From positions 1 to 46,757 of the forward strand of contig JAADFO010000063.1 of the NCBI GenBank assembly GCA_013152815.1: a stretch of 46,757 nucleotides of DNA, read 5' to 3'. The notes beneath the pieces were generated by a model. It made no database searches. It saw only the letters and a program-made list of their open reading frames with translations, and had not been told where the DNA came from. This DNA is from Nanobdellati archaeon (GTDB taxonomy: Archaea; Nanobdellota; Nanobdellia; Woesearchaeales; JAADFO01). Below, one piece after another: positions 23,193 to 30,184 of this stretch; positions within the stretch are counted from its first letter, which is position 1; each line of letters starts with the position of its first letter. The translations under genes were made by a program, and so were the position numbers.

Positions 23193-23627
23193 TCATGGTT
23201 TATTCTGGATCAGTTGCTTGACCTCTTTGATGTATGCTTCACAGATATGAGCAAGCTCTTCCAAGTCTTCACCGATGGTTATCTGTTCAGTGGCATACTG
23301 TGCAGTATGTCGAATGGACATTATTGTTTCAAATGCATCGAGAAATATCTCTTTCAGTTTAGGAACAGTCTCAAGAAATCTTGCTATGCAATAATGGCTT
23401 CTTTCCCTGATGCCTTCCTTCCAGAGAACTGCTCTGGAACAATGAAAGAACGCATTGTATAGTGCAATCGCTCCCATCACTTTTTTGTCAGGTAATAGAT
23501 CTTCTGCTTCAGATAAGAAAAATCCTGCTTGTCTCAGATCTTTTACTGCCAAATCCTTTTGAGGGGTTTCCTTCTTGAGCAATCCTTTTCTAAAACAATC
23601 AGCCAATCTTGTCGAAGGTTCCATCAT
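23193..23627 (-). CDS. HEPN-domain protein (toxin side of HEPN/MNT pair)
   Basis: HEPN proteins are all-helical and often RNases or partners of nucleotidyltransferases. The 144 residues show the typical helices: DLRQAGFFLSEAEDLL, MGAIALYNAFFHCSRAVLW, and EIFLDAFETIMSIRHTAQYA, which holds the R-x4-Y/H-like element of the family. The gene overlaps the MNT gene by 29 bases, as in known HEPN/MNT toxin-antitoxin loci. In characterised pairs the MNT enzyme adds AMP groups to a HEPN tyrosine and silences it. That mechanism is inferred here. Confidence 0.85.
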   Translation of the reverse strand: MMEPSTRLADCFRKGLLKKETPQKDLAVKDLRQAGFFLSEAEDLLPDKKVMGAIALYNAFFHCSRAVLWKEGIRERSHYCIARFLETVPKLKEIFLDAFETIMSIRHTAQYATEQITIGEDLEELAHICEAYIKEVKQLIQNKP

Positions 23628-24198
23628 TCAGGACAATGAGTTCCTTTGCTAATCTGCTATAAAATTCGTCATCTCTTGTTTTTAGCTGCGCTACTTTCTT
23701 TTTGTTCAGAAGCAACGAGTTGACGGGAAGCCCTATTTCTTTCGAGAGCGCTCTTATCATTCCCCTTACTTCAATGTCTTTTTTATCTGTCCATATCATC
23801 AGATCGATATCGCTGTTTGCATCGTCTGTGCCTTTTGCATAGCTTCCGTATATCCCGACGGTCCCTATCTTTGCAAGCCTTGCGTATGTTCTTGATCTGA
23901 CTATCCTGTGGGTGTTTGAAAGTGACATTATCTTACAGTAGAACTGGCTGTTATAGTTTGGCTTCAAAATGATTCGATTTTTCCGTTTGGTGACGTTGAC
24001 TATTCCATATTTCTCGAAAATTTTTGTTGCTTGGGTTATCTTTCCCGGAGAACATCCAATCTTCTCGGAAATCTCTCTGATTGATAAGTCCTCTGTCTTG
24101 ATGATGTTCAGAATCTCTAGATTCTTCTCGCTCATAAGACTGCTTAACTCATTCATATTCCTGAGAAAGTGTTCATTATATTTAAACATTCTGTTCAT
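23599..24198 (-). CDS. MNT nucleotidyltransferase with helix-turn-helix head
   Basis: This is the probable antitoxin of the HEPN gene. The 199 residues start with a winged helix (KNLEILNIIKTEDLSIREISEKIGCSPGKITQ), suited to binding its own promoter. The minimal nucleotidyltransferase core follows: VGIYGSYAKGTDDANSDIDL, the G-S-x10-D-x-D motif with both catalytic Asp residues. ATG at 24198 lies inside a perfect 7-base inverted repeat (24193-24209), a likely autoregulatory operator. ATG at 24189 is an alternative. A+T content appears higher than in the neighbours, as in transferred modules. Confidence 0.85.
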   Translation of the reverse strand: MNRMFKYNEHFLRNMNELSSLMSEKNLEILNIIKTEDLSIREISEKIGCSPGKITQATKIFEKYGIVNVTKRKNRIILKPNYNSQFYCKIMSLSNTHRIVRSRTYARLAKIGTVGIYGSYAKGTDDANSDIDLMIWTDKKDIEVRGMIRALSKEIGLPVNSLLLNKKKVAQLKTRDDEFYSRLAKELIVLNDGTFDKIG

Positions 24199-24209
24199 TC
24201 TAAATGAAC
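24193..24209. promoter_or_regulatory. palindromic operator over the MNT start
   Basis: GTTCATT (24193-24199) and AATGAAC (24203-24209) form a perfect inverted repeat with a three-base spacer. It covers the probable start codon of the HTH-MNT gene, which suggests self-repression by its own HTH. Confidence 0.6.
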
Positions 24210-24212
24210 GAC

Positions 24213-24233
24213 TGGGGAGAATTGAACTCCCCA
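24213..24233 (-). other. tRNA T-arm-like hairpin
   Basis: TGGGGAG and CTCCCCA pair around a seven-base loop that on the minus strand reads TTCAATT, the tRNA T-loop pattern. No matching acceptor, D or anticodon arms were found nearby. The same 13-base core GAGAATTGAACTC is in the tRNA-Thr gene at 25165-25177. It may be a remnant of a tRNA 3' end or coincidence. Confidence 0.3.
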
Positions 24234-24262
24234 TCCACAATAACAAGTGCCATCAAGTAAAC

Positions 24263-24880
24263 TTAGGAAAGGACAATGGTTCTATTTTTTTTTGGGGTGC
24301 AGGTGACCAATGCCGAACAATCAAACCTATGCCAACCTTGCGATATTTCTTCTACCCGATCTTCTGCATATTCGAACTCGCACATCTGTAAACATGCCTT
24401 GGTCTCGTTCCTTACAGCTACACATCTGTTGTTTTGGCATTCATGCATCCAACCCAGACGGCTGGGGACAGAACAATACAAGCCGCAAGTGAACATTGGA
24501 CAGTCACTCCTACTGTGATACTTGTTTCTCAGAATCGGCGAGCAACTGCACCCACACGAAGAATCAGTTATGCAATCACTTGCCTGCTTGCAATAGCTCT
24601 TATCCTTAACGAATCCAGGAATAAAGAGGATTCTGACGATGTTGATCACCGGCGGATTGTAGGGTATCCCGAAGCATTTGCTGAGCTTGTAGGTGTTTCT
24701 TGGGTTATCTTCATAGTTAACCATCTTCGATGATTTGATACCTAAACAGGCAGAATAGTATGTTAATGGTTCCCCACCGGGGTCTGGTCCAGAGGAGTAG
24801 TCTGGGTTCATGATCTTCGGGAATAAAAAAATCAGAAGAAGTATTGATCCAATAATAATCCATAATTTCAGGAGTTTCAT
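24263..24880 (-). CDS. membrane-anchored Cys-rich protein
   Basis: No family is recognised. The 205 residues start with one hydrophobic helix (LWIIIGSILLLIFLFPKI) acting as signal anchor. An external part with about 16 cysteines follows, clustered in CKQASDCITDSSCGCSCSP, DCPMFTCGLYC and CLQMCEFEYAED. Such spacing suggests disulfide bonds outside the cell. ATG at 24880 has GGGAG upstream and a TATA box 27 bases away. A+T content is above that of the metabolic genes around it, as in the HEPN/MNT module beside it. Confidence 0.72.
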   Translation of the reverse strand: MKLLKLWIIIGSILLLIFLFPKIMNPDYSSGPDPGGEPLTYYSACLGIKSSKMVNYEDNPRNTYKLSKCFGIPYNPPVINIVRILFIPGFVKDKSYCKQASDCITDSSCGCSCSPILRNKYHSRSDCPMFTCGLYCSVPSRLGWMHECQNNRCVAVRNETKACLQMCEFEYAEDRVEEISQGWHRFDCSALVTCTPKKNRTIVLS

Positions 24881-24900
24881 TAATACTCCCTATAGAATAA

Positions 24901-24912
24901 GAATATTTAAAG
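24901..24912 (-). promoter_or_regulatory. TATA box of the 24263-24880 gene
   Basis: CTTTAAATATTC on the minus strand is centred 27 bases before the ATG at 24880. Confidence 0.6.
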
Positions 24913-24954
24913 GTTTGCTAGCAAGAGTAGAAGCAATACCACCGACGTAAAGCC

Positions 24955-25147
24955 TCCGATGGGAATCCACGCCAGACCCGTTCGCAACCCTTTGAGGGTT
25001 GCTGCACTCTTTCGTACTCAGCAAGCAAAGCTTGCTGGCACCGAAGGATTCTGGAGCCCGAAGGGGGTATTCTCAGCAATCTCTAGATTGCTGGGATACC
25101 AAAAACGCTCCGTTCTTGTGGATCGCTTTCGCTCGAGCCCACAAGAC
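24955..25147 (-). ncRNA. hairpin-rich noncoding block, possible structured RNA
   Basis: About 190 bases without a convincing gene contain four strong inverted repeats: GCAACCC/GGGTTGC near 24988, CAGCAAGC/GCTTGCTG near 25019, GGTAT..CAGCAATCT/AGATTGCTG..ATACC near 25068, and CTTGTGG/CCACAAG near 25115. On the minus strand the last holds a GAAA tetraloop (GCGAAAGC). The block follows the tRNA-Thr gene on the same strand. A GGTGCCAGCAA...TTGCTGAG element in it recurs at 42926. I cannot assign a known RNA family; RNase P and SRP RNA signatures were looked for and not seen. Confidence 0.4.
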
Positions 25148-25153
25148 AGGCAA

Positions 25154-25242
25154 AGCCCTCGGTGAGAATTGAACTCACGACCTGCTGCTTTCTGTCCGTT
25201 GAGGATACGAGGCAGCCGCTCTAGCCGCTGAGCTACGAGGGC
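25154..25242 (-). tRNA. tRNA-Thr (anticodon CGT) with a 16-base intron
   Basis: On the minus strand the acceptor arms are GCCCTCG and CGAGGGC, the D arm GCTC..GAGC, the T arm GTGAG-TTCAATT-CTCAC, and the anticodon stem GCTGC/GCAGC. The anticodon loop is 23 bases instead of seven: removing 16 after position 37 leaves CTCGTAA with anticodon CGT. The first pairs G1-C72 and C2-G71 and the discriminator U fit threonine. The mature length is 73. CCA is not encoded. A TATA-like CTTTTTTAAAGG lies at 25267-25278. Confidence 0.85.
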
Positions 25243-25266
25243 AGGGTGTGATGGGGCTCAGATGCC

Positions 25267-25278
25267 CTTTAAAAAAGT
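25267..25278 (-). promoter_or_regulatory. TATA box of tRNA-Thr
   Basis: On the minus strand CTTTTTTAAAGG ends about 25 bases before the first base of the tRNA. It lies directly after the stop codon of the PLP-protein gene. Confidence 0.5.
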
Positions 25279-25941
25279 TTACCTCCTTTGGCCGAAGATA
25301 GCAGTGCCAAGCCGCACCATCGTGCTCCCTTCTTCGATGGCCACCTCGAAATCGTTGCTCATGCCCATCGAAAGGGACTTCACCCCAAGCCTTTCCTGCA
25401 ACCGTCTCATCTCCTTGAAGTGCGGCCGTGTCTCCTCTGCAGGAACGAGCGGCGCGACGGTCATAAGACCTTCCACCCTGATGTTGCGGAAGGTGAGGAG
25501 TTTGCGATGGAACCCTTCTGCCTTCTCAGGTTCGATTCCGTGCTTGCTCTCTTCCCCTCCTATGTTGACCTCGATAAAGACGGGCATGATCTTTTCGGCT
25601 GCATAGGCGCGTTTGTCTATCTCCTTGGCGACCTTCAGGGTCTCCACCGATTGGAGGACGTCGAAATAGTCGACCGCAGATCTTACCTTGTTGGTCTGGA
25701 GATTGCCGATGAAGTGACGTTCAATGCCCCTGAGGTCCAGGCGGTCGAACTTGTCCATGGCTTCCTGGAGCCGATTCTCGCCGATGGCAGTGATGCCCGA
25801 GGCAAGAGCCTCCTGGATCCTGGCAATCTCGACGGTCTTCGTGACGGAGATAAGCTTGACCCCTGAGGGGTCCCTTCCGCTCCTGGCGCAGGCCTCTGCT
25901 ATCCGTCGTCTCACGTCTGCGATGTTCCCTGCGATGCTCAT
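25279..25941 (-). CDS. YggS/PLPBP-family PLP-binding protein
   Basis: The family binds pyridoxal phosphate and helps keep B6 and amino-acid pools balanced; no reaction is established. The 220 residues form the alanine-racemase-type barrel: KLISVTKT carries the PLP lysine, GENRLQEAMDKF and HFIGNLQTNKV are the family signatures, and SMGMSNDFEVAIEEGSTMVRLGTAIFG is the phosphate-binding end. ATG at 25941 overlaps the stop of the Lrp gene (ATGA), so both are co-translated. Longer starts are unlikely. Confidence 0.94.
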   Translation of the reverse strand: MSIAGNIADVRRRIAEACARSGRDPSGVKLISVTKTVEIARIQEALASGITAIGENRLQEAMDKFDRLDLRGIERHFIGNLQTNKVRSAVDYFDVLQSVETLKVAKEIDKRAYAAEKIMPVFIEVNIGGEESKHGIEPEKAEGFHRKLLTFRNIRVEGLMTVAPLVPAEETRPHFKEMRRLQERLGVKSLSMGMSNDFEVAIEEGSTMVRLGTAIFGQRR

Positions 25942-26414
25942 GCTATCCCCATCCATCTTTCCTTGAGGGTGGAGAGCACCAGCTTGGTCTCGGTCCGCTG
26001 GACAAAGCTGTCCTTCTGGATGCGCTTGAGGAACGCGTCCATGCTCTTCCGGTTCTTGAACCGTCCGATGATGGTGGCGTCGAAATGGCCTGTGTTGTCG
26101 TAGACAGCGATGACGTTGGGATTGCTCGCTATCTTCTTCTCCACCAGATGGAGGTTGCCTTTCGCTATCTGTATCTCGATGATGACCGTGATGTCATAGC
26201 CGAGCCGGTCATAGTCCACCATCGTCGTATACCCCTTGATGACCTTTTCCTTCTCCAGCTGTTTGATGCGGTTCATCACCGTGGCAGGGCTCTTCATGGT
26301 CTTCCGGGCGATCTCCCGATAGCTCTGCCGAGGATCCCGGATCAGCTGGTTGAGGATGGCCCGGTCGGTCTCATCGACGCTAACCAGGGCTTCCATTTGT
26401 TTAGTTTCCGCCAT
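25938..26414 (-). CDS. Lrp/AsnC-family regulator
   Basis: Lrp proteins sense amino acids and control nitrogen and amino-acid genes. The 158 residues start with a helix-turn-helix (DETDRAILNQLIRDPRQSYREIARKT..SPATVMNRIKQLEKEKVI). The RAM ligand domain follows (YDITVIIEIQIAKGNLHLVEKKIASNPNVIAVYDNTGHFDATI). The gene diverges from glnA with 144 bases between starts, and a perfect palindrome lies next to its start. It probably controls itself and glnA. The PLP-protein gene follows in the same transcript. Confidence 0.93.
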   Translation of the reverse strand: MAETKQMEALVSVDETDRAILNQLIRDPRQSYREIARKTMKSPATVMNRIKQLEKEKVIKGYTTMVDYDRLGYDITVIIEIQIAKGNLHLVEKKIASNPNVIAVYDNTGHFDATIIGRFKNRKSMDAFLKRIQKDSFVQRTETKLVLSTLKERWMGIA

Positions 26415-26420
26415 GATATG

Positions 26421-26435
26421 GTTTGAAAATCAAAC
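26421..26435. promoter_or_regulatory. palindromic operator candidate of the lrp gene
   Basis: GTTTGA (26421-26426) and TCAAAC (26430-26435) form a perfect inverted repeat around AAA. It sits between the TATA box and the ATG of the Lrp gene, where a bound Lrp would block transcription. Confidence 0.6.
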
Positions 26436-26438
26436 ATC

Positions 26439-26450
26439 TATTTAAATTTT
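26439..26450 (-). promoter_or_regulatory. TATA box of the lrp gene
   Basis: AAAATTTAAATA on the minus strand lies about 31 bases before the ATG at 26414. Confidence 0.55.
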
Positions 26451-26488
26451 TCTTGATAATCACTCAGATGTTCAGAATTCCTTGGAAA

Positions 26489-26500
26489 AATTATATAAGC
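26489..26500 (+). promoter_or_regulatory. TATA box of glnA
   Basis: AATTATATAAGC lies about 64 bases before the glnA ATG, so a leader of about 37 bases is expected. The leader carries GAGGTGAA at 26548-26555. Confidence 0.65.
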
Positions 26501-26558
26501 GACCCTCCTTCTCACGCCCCCTATCGGACCCATGGTTCGGGCCCTATGAGGTGAAGGA

Positions 26559-27902
26559 ATGACTGCGACATTGACCAAGGAAGATGTGCTGAGACGCGTT
26601 ACAGAAGACAATGTTAAATTCATCAACCTGCAGTTCACCGACATCCATGGCATGGTGAAGAATGTCACCATCCCTGTCGGCCAGCTGGAGAAGAGCCTGA
26701 CCCAGGGGACCTGGTTCGACGGATCCTCCATCGAAGGGTTCACCCGGATCCAGGAGAGCGACCAGCTGCTCAGGCCGGATCCCTCGACCTATGCGGTCAT
26801 CCCCTGGATGGACAGTGAAGAGCGCTCGGCAAGGCTCATCTGCGACATCTACATGCCTGACGGCAAGCCCTTCGAGGGCGACCCGCGATATATCCTCAAA
26901 CGGGCGCTCGCAAAGGCGAAGAGCATGGGCTATAAGTACTACACCGGCCCTGAACTAGAATTCTTCCTCTTCAGGAAAGATAATGGTCACGTGGAGCCTC
27001 TTCCCCACGACAGAGGAAGCTACTTCGACCTCTCCCTCGACAACGCCTATGAGGTAAGACAGGAGATGATGATGGCTCTCGAGAAGTTCGGCATAGAGGT
27101 TGAAGCATCGCATCATGAGGTCGCAGCAGGCCAGCATGAGATAGACTTCAAGTACGACGATGCGCTGCGCACAGCAGACAACGCGGTGACGCTCAAGGCG
27201 ACGTTCAAGGCCATCGCCCAGCGGCATGGTCTCCATATAACGTTCATGCCCAAGCCCATCGCGGGCGTCAACGGTTCGGGCATGCATGTGCACCAGTCGC
27301 TCTGGGATATAAAAGAAGACAGGAACGCCTTCTACGATGCGAAGGACCCCTACCGCCTCTCCTCTGTCGCGAAGTCTTTCATCGCCGGACAGTTGAGCCA
27401 TATCAAGGAGATCGCCGCGGTGACGAATCCGCTGGTCAATTCCTACAAACGTCTTGTTCCGGGCTATGAAGCCTCAACCTATATCTGCTGGGCCCAGAGG
27501 AACCGGACCGCCCTGATACGCATCCCCAAGATCATAGAAGGGAAAGGCAACGCTGCCCGTGCTGAGATACGCTGTCCTGATCCCGCGTCCAACCCCTACC
27601 TCGTCTTTGCCCTGCTCCTGGAGGCAGGACTCAAGGGGATCCGGGAATCGGCCATACCACCTGAACCGGCGGAAGAGGACGTCTTTGAATACACCGATGA
27701 AATGCTCAGGAAGAAGGGGATAGACTACCTTCCCTATTCGCTCTGGCAGGCCATCGAGAAGATGTCGGCAAGTGAACTGGCCAAGCAGACGCTGGGAGAA
27801 CATACCTTCGGAAGATATCTGGCGGCCAAGACCCAGGAATGGGACGCTTTCCGGGTCAGCGTGACAGATTGGGAGAAGGAGCGATACCTGGAGCTCTATT
27901 GA
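26559..27902 (+). CDS. glnA: glutamine synthetase type I
   Basis: The enzyme joins ammonia to glutamate with ATP. The 447 residues fit the short GSI-alpha class. They contain WFDGSSIEGF near the start, GPELEFFLF, EVAAGQHEIDFKYDDAL, the ATP-site segment FMPKPIAGVNGSGMHVHQSL, and AEIRCPDPASNPYL. The adenylylation-site Tyr of GSI-beta enzymes is not evident, and the region has no insert. The gene diverges from an Lrp regulator. It has its own TATA box and a strong ribosome site. Confidence 0.97.
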   Translation: MTATLTKEDVLRRVTEDNVKFINLQFTDIHGMVKNVTIPVGQLEKSLTQGTWFDGSSIEGFTRIQESDQLLRPDPSTYAVIPWMDSEERSARLICDIYMPDGKPFEGDPRYILKRALAKAKSMGYKYYTGPELEFFLFRKDNGHVEPLPHDRGSYFDLSLDNAYEVRQEMMMALEKFGIEVEASHHEVAAGQHEIDFKYDDALRTADNAVTLKATFKAIAQRHGLHITFMPKPIAGVNGSGMHVHQSLWDIKEDRNAFYDAKDPYRLSSVAKSFIAGQLSHIKEIAAVTNPLVNSYKRLVPGYEASTYICWAQRNRTALIRIPKIIEGKGNAARAEIRCPDPASNPYLVFALLLEAGLKGIRESAIPPEPAEEDVFEYTDEMLRKKGIDYLPYSLWQAIEKMSASELAKQTLGEHTFGRYLAAKTQEWDAFRVSVTDWEKERYLELY

Positions 27903-27968
27903 CAGCATCCCTGTCCTTTCCTGTCCGCCTGGGAAAGGCGGTCGTGCGGTTCCTTTTTCAGAGGAAAG

Positions 27969-27976
27969 CTATATAT
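27969..27976 (+). promoter_or_regulatory. TATA box of the MoeB-like gene
   Basis: CTATATAT is centred about 26 bases before the ATG at 27999, which supports that start over the ATG at 28011. Confidence 0.65.
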
Positions 27977-27998
27977 TGCACGCCATCTTCAGGACGGC

Positions 27999-28721
27999 AT
28001 GCCTGATTCCATGTCCGACCGCTACGCACGTCAGGAGGCGCTCCCTGCCATCGGGAAAGCAGGCCAGAAAAAACTTGGGGAAGCAACCGTCACGATCGTC
28101 GGTCTTGGCGCCATCGGAAGCCATGCTGCAGAGCTTCTCCTTCGTGCAGGTGTGCATAACCTCATCCTCATCGATGATGATATGGTCGAGCTCTCCAATC
28201 TCCAGCGGCAGGCGCTCTATACCGAGAAGGACATCGGCCTCATGAAGGCTGATGCGATTGCCCGTCATCTGCAGGCGATCGACGGCAAGGCCAGGCTCGG
28301 CATCCATACAAAAAGGATGGACGAAGGGAACATGGATTCATTGCTGCCGTCAATGGGCAGGGACGCAGGCAGGGTCGTCCTCGACTGCACCGACAACCTC
28401 GAGACAAGATACCTCATCGACGCCCGCTGCAAGAGCAAGAACATCCCCTGGGTGCATGCCGCCTGCGTCGGCTGGTGGGGCGAGGTGAAAGTCTTCCCTT
28501 CCTTCTCATCTTCTGTCCGGCAGAAGACCTATCAGGACATCTTCCCGGACAAGAAGACGCCTCTGGGCTGTGTCGATGCCGGTGTCCTCAACCATGCTGT
28601 GGCTATGACCGCGGCCATCCAGGTCGGCGAGACGGTCAAGCTCATCCTCGGAGAGCCACCCACAGAAGAGCTGATGCGCATCAATGCATGGAAGCATACT
28701 ATCGAGAAGATACGGGTCTAG
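27999..28721 (+). CDS. MoeB/ThiF-family E1-like adenylyltransferase without zinc cysteines
   Basis: The family adenylates the C-terminal Gly of ubiquitin-like sulfur carriers. The 240 residues contain RYARQEALPAIGKAGQKKL, the nucleotide loop VGLGAIGSHAAELL, LIDDDMVELSNLQRQALY with the Arg finger, and LDCTDNLETRYLID. The candidate thiol is Cys in TPLGCVDAGVLN. Both Cys pairs that bind zinc in MoeB are missing; SSSVRQKTYQDIFP stands where C-x2-C is expected. It may serve MoaD/SAMP-like carriers. It differs from the tandem-repeat E1 at 45207. Confidence 0.9.
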   Translation: MPDSMSDRYARQEALPAIGKAGQKKLGEATVTIVGLGAIGSHAAELLLRAGVHNLILIDDDMVELSNLQRQALYTEKDIGLMKADAIARHLQAIDGKARLGIHTKRMDEGNMDSLLPSMGRDAGRVVLDCTDNLETRYLIDARCKSKNIPWVHAACVGWWGEVKVFPSFSSSVRQKTYQDIFPDKKTPLGCVDAGVLNHAVAMTAAIQVGETVKLILGEPPTEELMRINAWKHTIEKIRV

Positions 28722-30106
28722 TCAGGATTCCTGAGTCCGGGTCCGGTCGCTTTCCTGATGAGCTCTTCGAATTGCTGTTCGTCCATGATGCCGTTCTCCA
28801 GGACCAGCTCTCTCAATGTCTTTCCCTGCTCCTGCTCTTGCTTCACCAACTCGGCGACCTTGTCATAGCCAAGGAGCGGGTTGAGTATGGTCGCGAGGCC
28901 GGCGCTCGTCTCAAGATGCTTCCTGCATCTCTCTTCATCTGCTTTGATGCCCGTGATGCACTTCTTTCCGAGGCTCTGCGACGCCTTTGTCAGAAGGCCG
29001 ATGGTCTTCAGGATGTTCCTCCCTACCAACGGCATATGGGTGTTGAGCTCCAGCTGTCCTGCGCCTGCCGCAAGGACGATCGCATGGTCCAGTCCCTGCA
29101 CCTGCATGCAGGCCATGATGACGCTCTCGCAGATGCTCGGATTGACTTTCCCGGGCATGATGGACGAGCCCGGTTCCACCGGCGGCAGAATGATCTCATG
29201 GAATCCGGCATGGGGGCCGGACGAGAGCAGCCGCAGGTCGTTGCAGACCTTCTGCAGGTCAAGGGCGAGCATCTTCAGCATCGCTGAGAATGCTGCCAGG
29301 TCGGTGAGCGATTGGGTCATCTCCACACCGTCGACGGCTATCTGGTACGGCAGCTTCGTAAGGGCTTTGAGCTCCTCGATGATCCTCTGCCTGAAGCCTT
29401 CCTTGGTGTTGAGGCCGGTGCCGACGGCGTTGCCTCCCACTCCCAGTTCCAGGAGCCGTTTCCTCGCTTCCTCGACACGACCGAGGTCCTTCTCGAGCAT
29501 GCGGGCATAGGCGTCGAATTCCTGGCCCAGGGTGATTGGCACTGCATCCTGCAGGTGGGTCCTTGCTGCCTTGATGATGCCTTTGAACGCTGCTCCCTTT
29601 TTCCGGAATTCCAGGATGAGCGACTGCAACTGTTCAAGAAGATTGAACGAGGATTCATAGGCTGCCATCCTGATGGCTGAAGGGACGATGTTGTTCGAGC
29701 TCTGCCCCCTATTCACGTCGTCATTCGGATGGACGAGCTTCTTCTCACCCCGCCGTCCGCCGAGCTTCTCTGCTGCAAGGTTCGCGATGACCTCGTTGAC
29801 GTTCATGTGAGAAGACGTTCCGGATCCTGCCTGGTAAGTATCTATCCTGAAGGAACGGTCCCATCTTCCTGAACTGACTTCCTTGGCAGCCTCTTCGATG
29901 GCACGGGCCTTCTCCTCATCCATGTCTCCCGAGGCGGCGTTGGCCCTGGCGCAGGCCTGCTTCAGCCGTGCCATGGCATGGACGATGGGCAAAGGAAAGG
30001 GCTCTTCTCCGATGCCGAAATTCTCCAATGACCTCTGCGTGTGGATGCTGTAGAGCGCATCATCTGGCAGATCCTTCGTCCCGAGCGAATCCTTCTCTGT
30101 TCTCAT
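28718..30106 (-). CDS. class II fumarase/aspartase-family lyase
   Basis: The family adds or removes water or ammonia across fumarate. The 462 residues carry SGTSSHMNVNEVIANLA, HPNDDVNRGQSSNNIVPSA, ARTHLQDAVPITLGQEF and the signature loop GSSIMPGKVNP. Relatives normally read HPND-H-VN-x-SQSSND; here it is DVNRGQSSNN, so the class is divergent. Malate dehydrogenase is divergent next door, which favours fumarase over aspartase. ATG at 30106 is set by TATA spacing (26 bases); longer readings are rejected. Confidence 0.88.
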   Translation of the reverse strand: MRTEKDSLGTKDLPDDALYSIHTQRSLENFGIGEEPFPLPIVHAMARLKQACARANAASGDMDEEKARAIEEAAKEVSSGRWDRSFRIDTYQAGSGTSSHMNVNEVIANLAAEKLGGRRGEKKLVHPNDDVNRGQSSNNIVPSAIRMAAYESSFNLLEQLQSLILEFRKKGAAFKGIIKAARTHLQDAVPITLGQEFDAYARMLEKDLGRVEEARKRLLELGVGGNAVGTGLNTKEGFRQRIIEELKALTKLPYQIAVDGVEMTQSLTDLAAFSAMLKMLALDLQKVCNDLRLLSSGPHAGFHEIILPPVEPGSSIMPGKVNPSICESVIMACMQVQGLDHAIVLAAGAGQLELNTHMPLVGRNILKTIGLLTKASQSLGKKCITGIKADEERCRKHLETSAGLATILNPLLGYDKVAELVKQEQEQGKTLRELVLENGIMDEQQFEELIRKATGPGLRNPD

Positions 30107-30127
30107 GGCCTTCTGGAAAGCAAAGAC

Positions 30128-30162
30128 ATTTTTAACACTATCGCATGGGAAAAGCATTAAAA
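30128..30162. promoter_or_regulatory. back-to-back TATA boxes of the lyase and malate dehydrogenase genes
   Basis: GTTAAAAA on the minus strand (30128-30136) is 26 bases from the lyase ATG. ATTAAAA on the plus strand (30156-30162) is 26 bases from the dehydrogenase ATG. Both are leaderless spacings. The two starts are only 79 bases apart, so shared control is likely. Confidence 0.6.
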
Positions 30163-30184
30163 CAAGGAAGTCTGCCATCCCTCC

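Noticed and set aside
24200-24300. Full tRNA gene on the minus strand suggested by the T-arm-like hairpin
   Set aside because: No 7-base acceptor partner, D arm or anticodon arm could be paired within 100 bases, so only the hairpin is reported.
24955-25147. RNase P RNA or SRP RNA
   Set aside because: The conserved RNase P core (GAGGAAAGUC type) and the SRP S-domain loops were not found on either strand.
27999-28721. MoeB-like gene as part of the Ubl operon
   Set aside because: It is 15 kb away with its own promoter, and that operon has its own E1; any link is only functional speculation.
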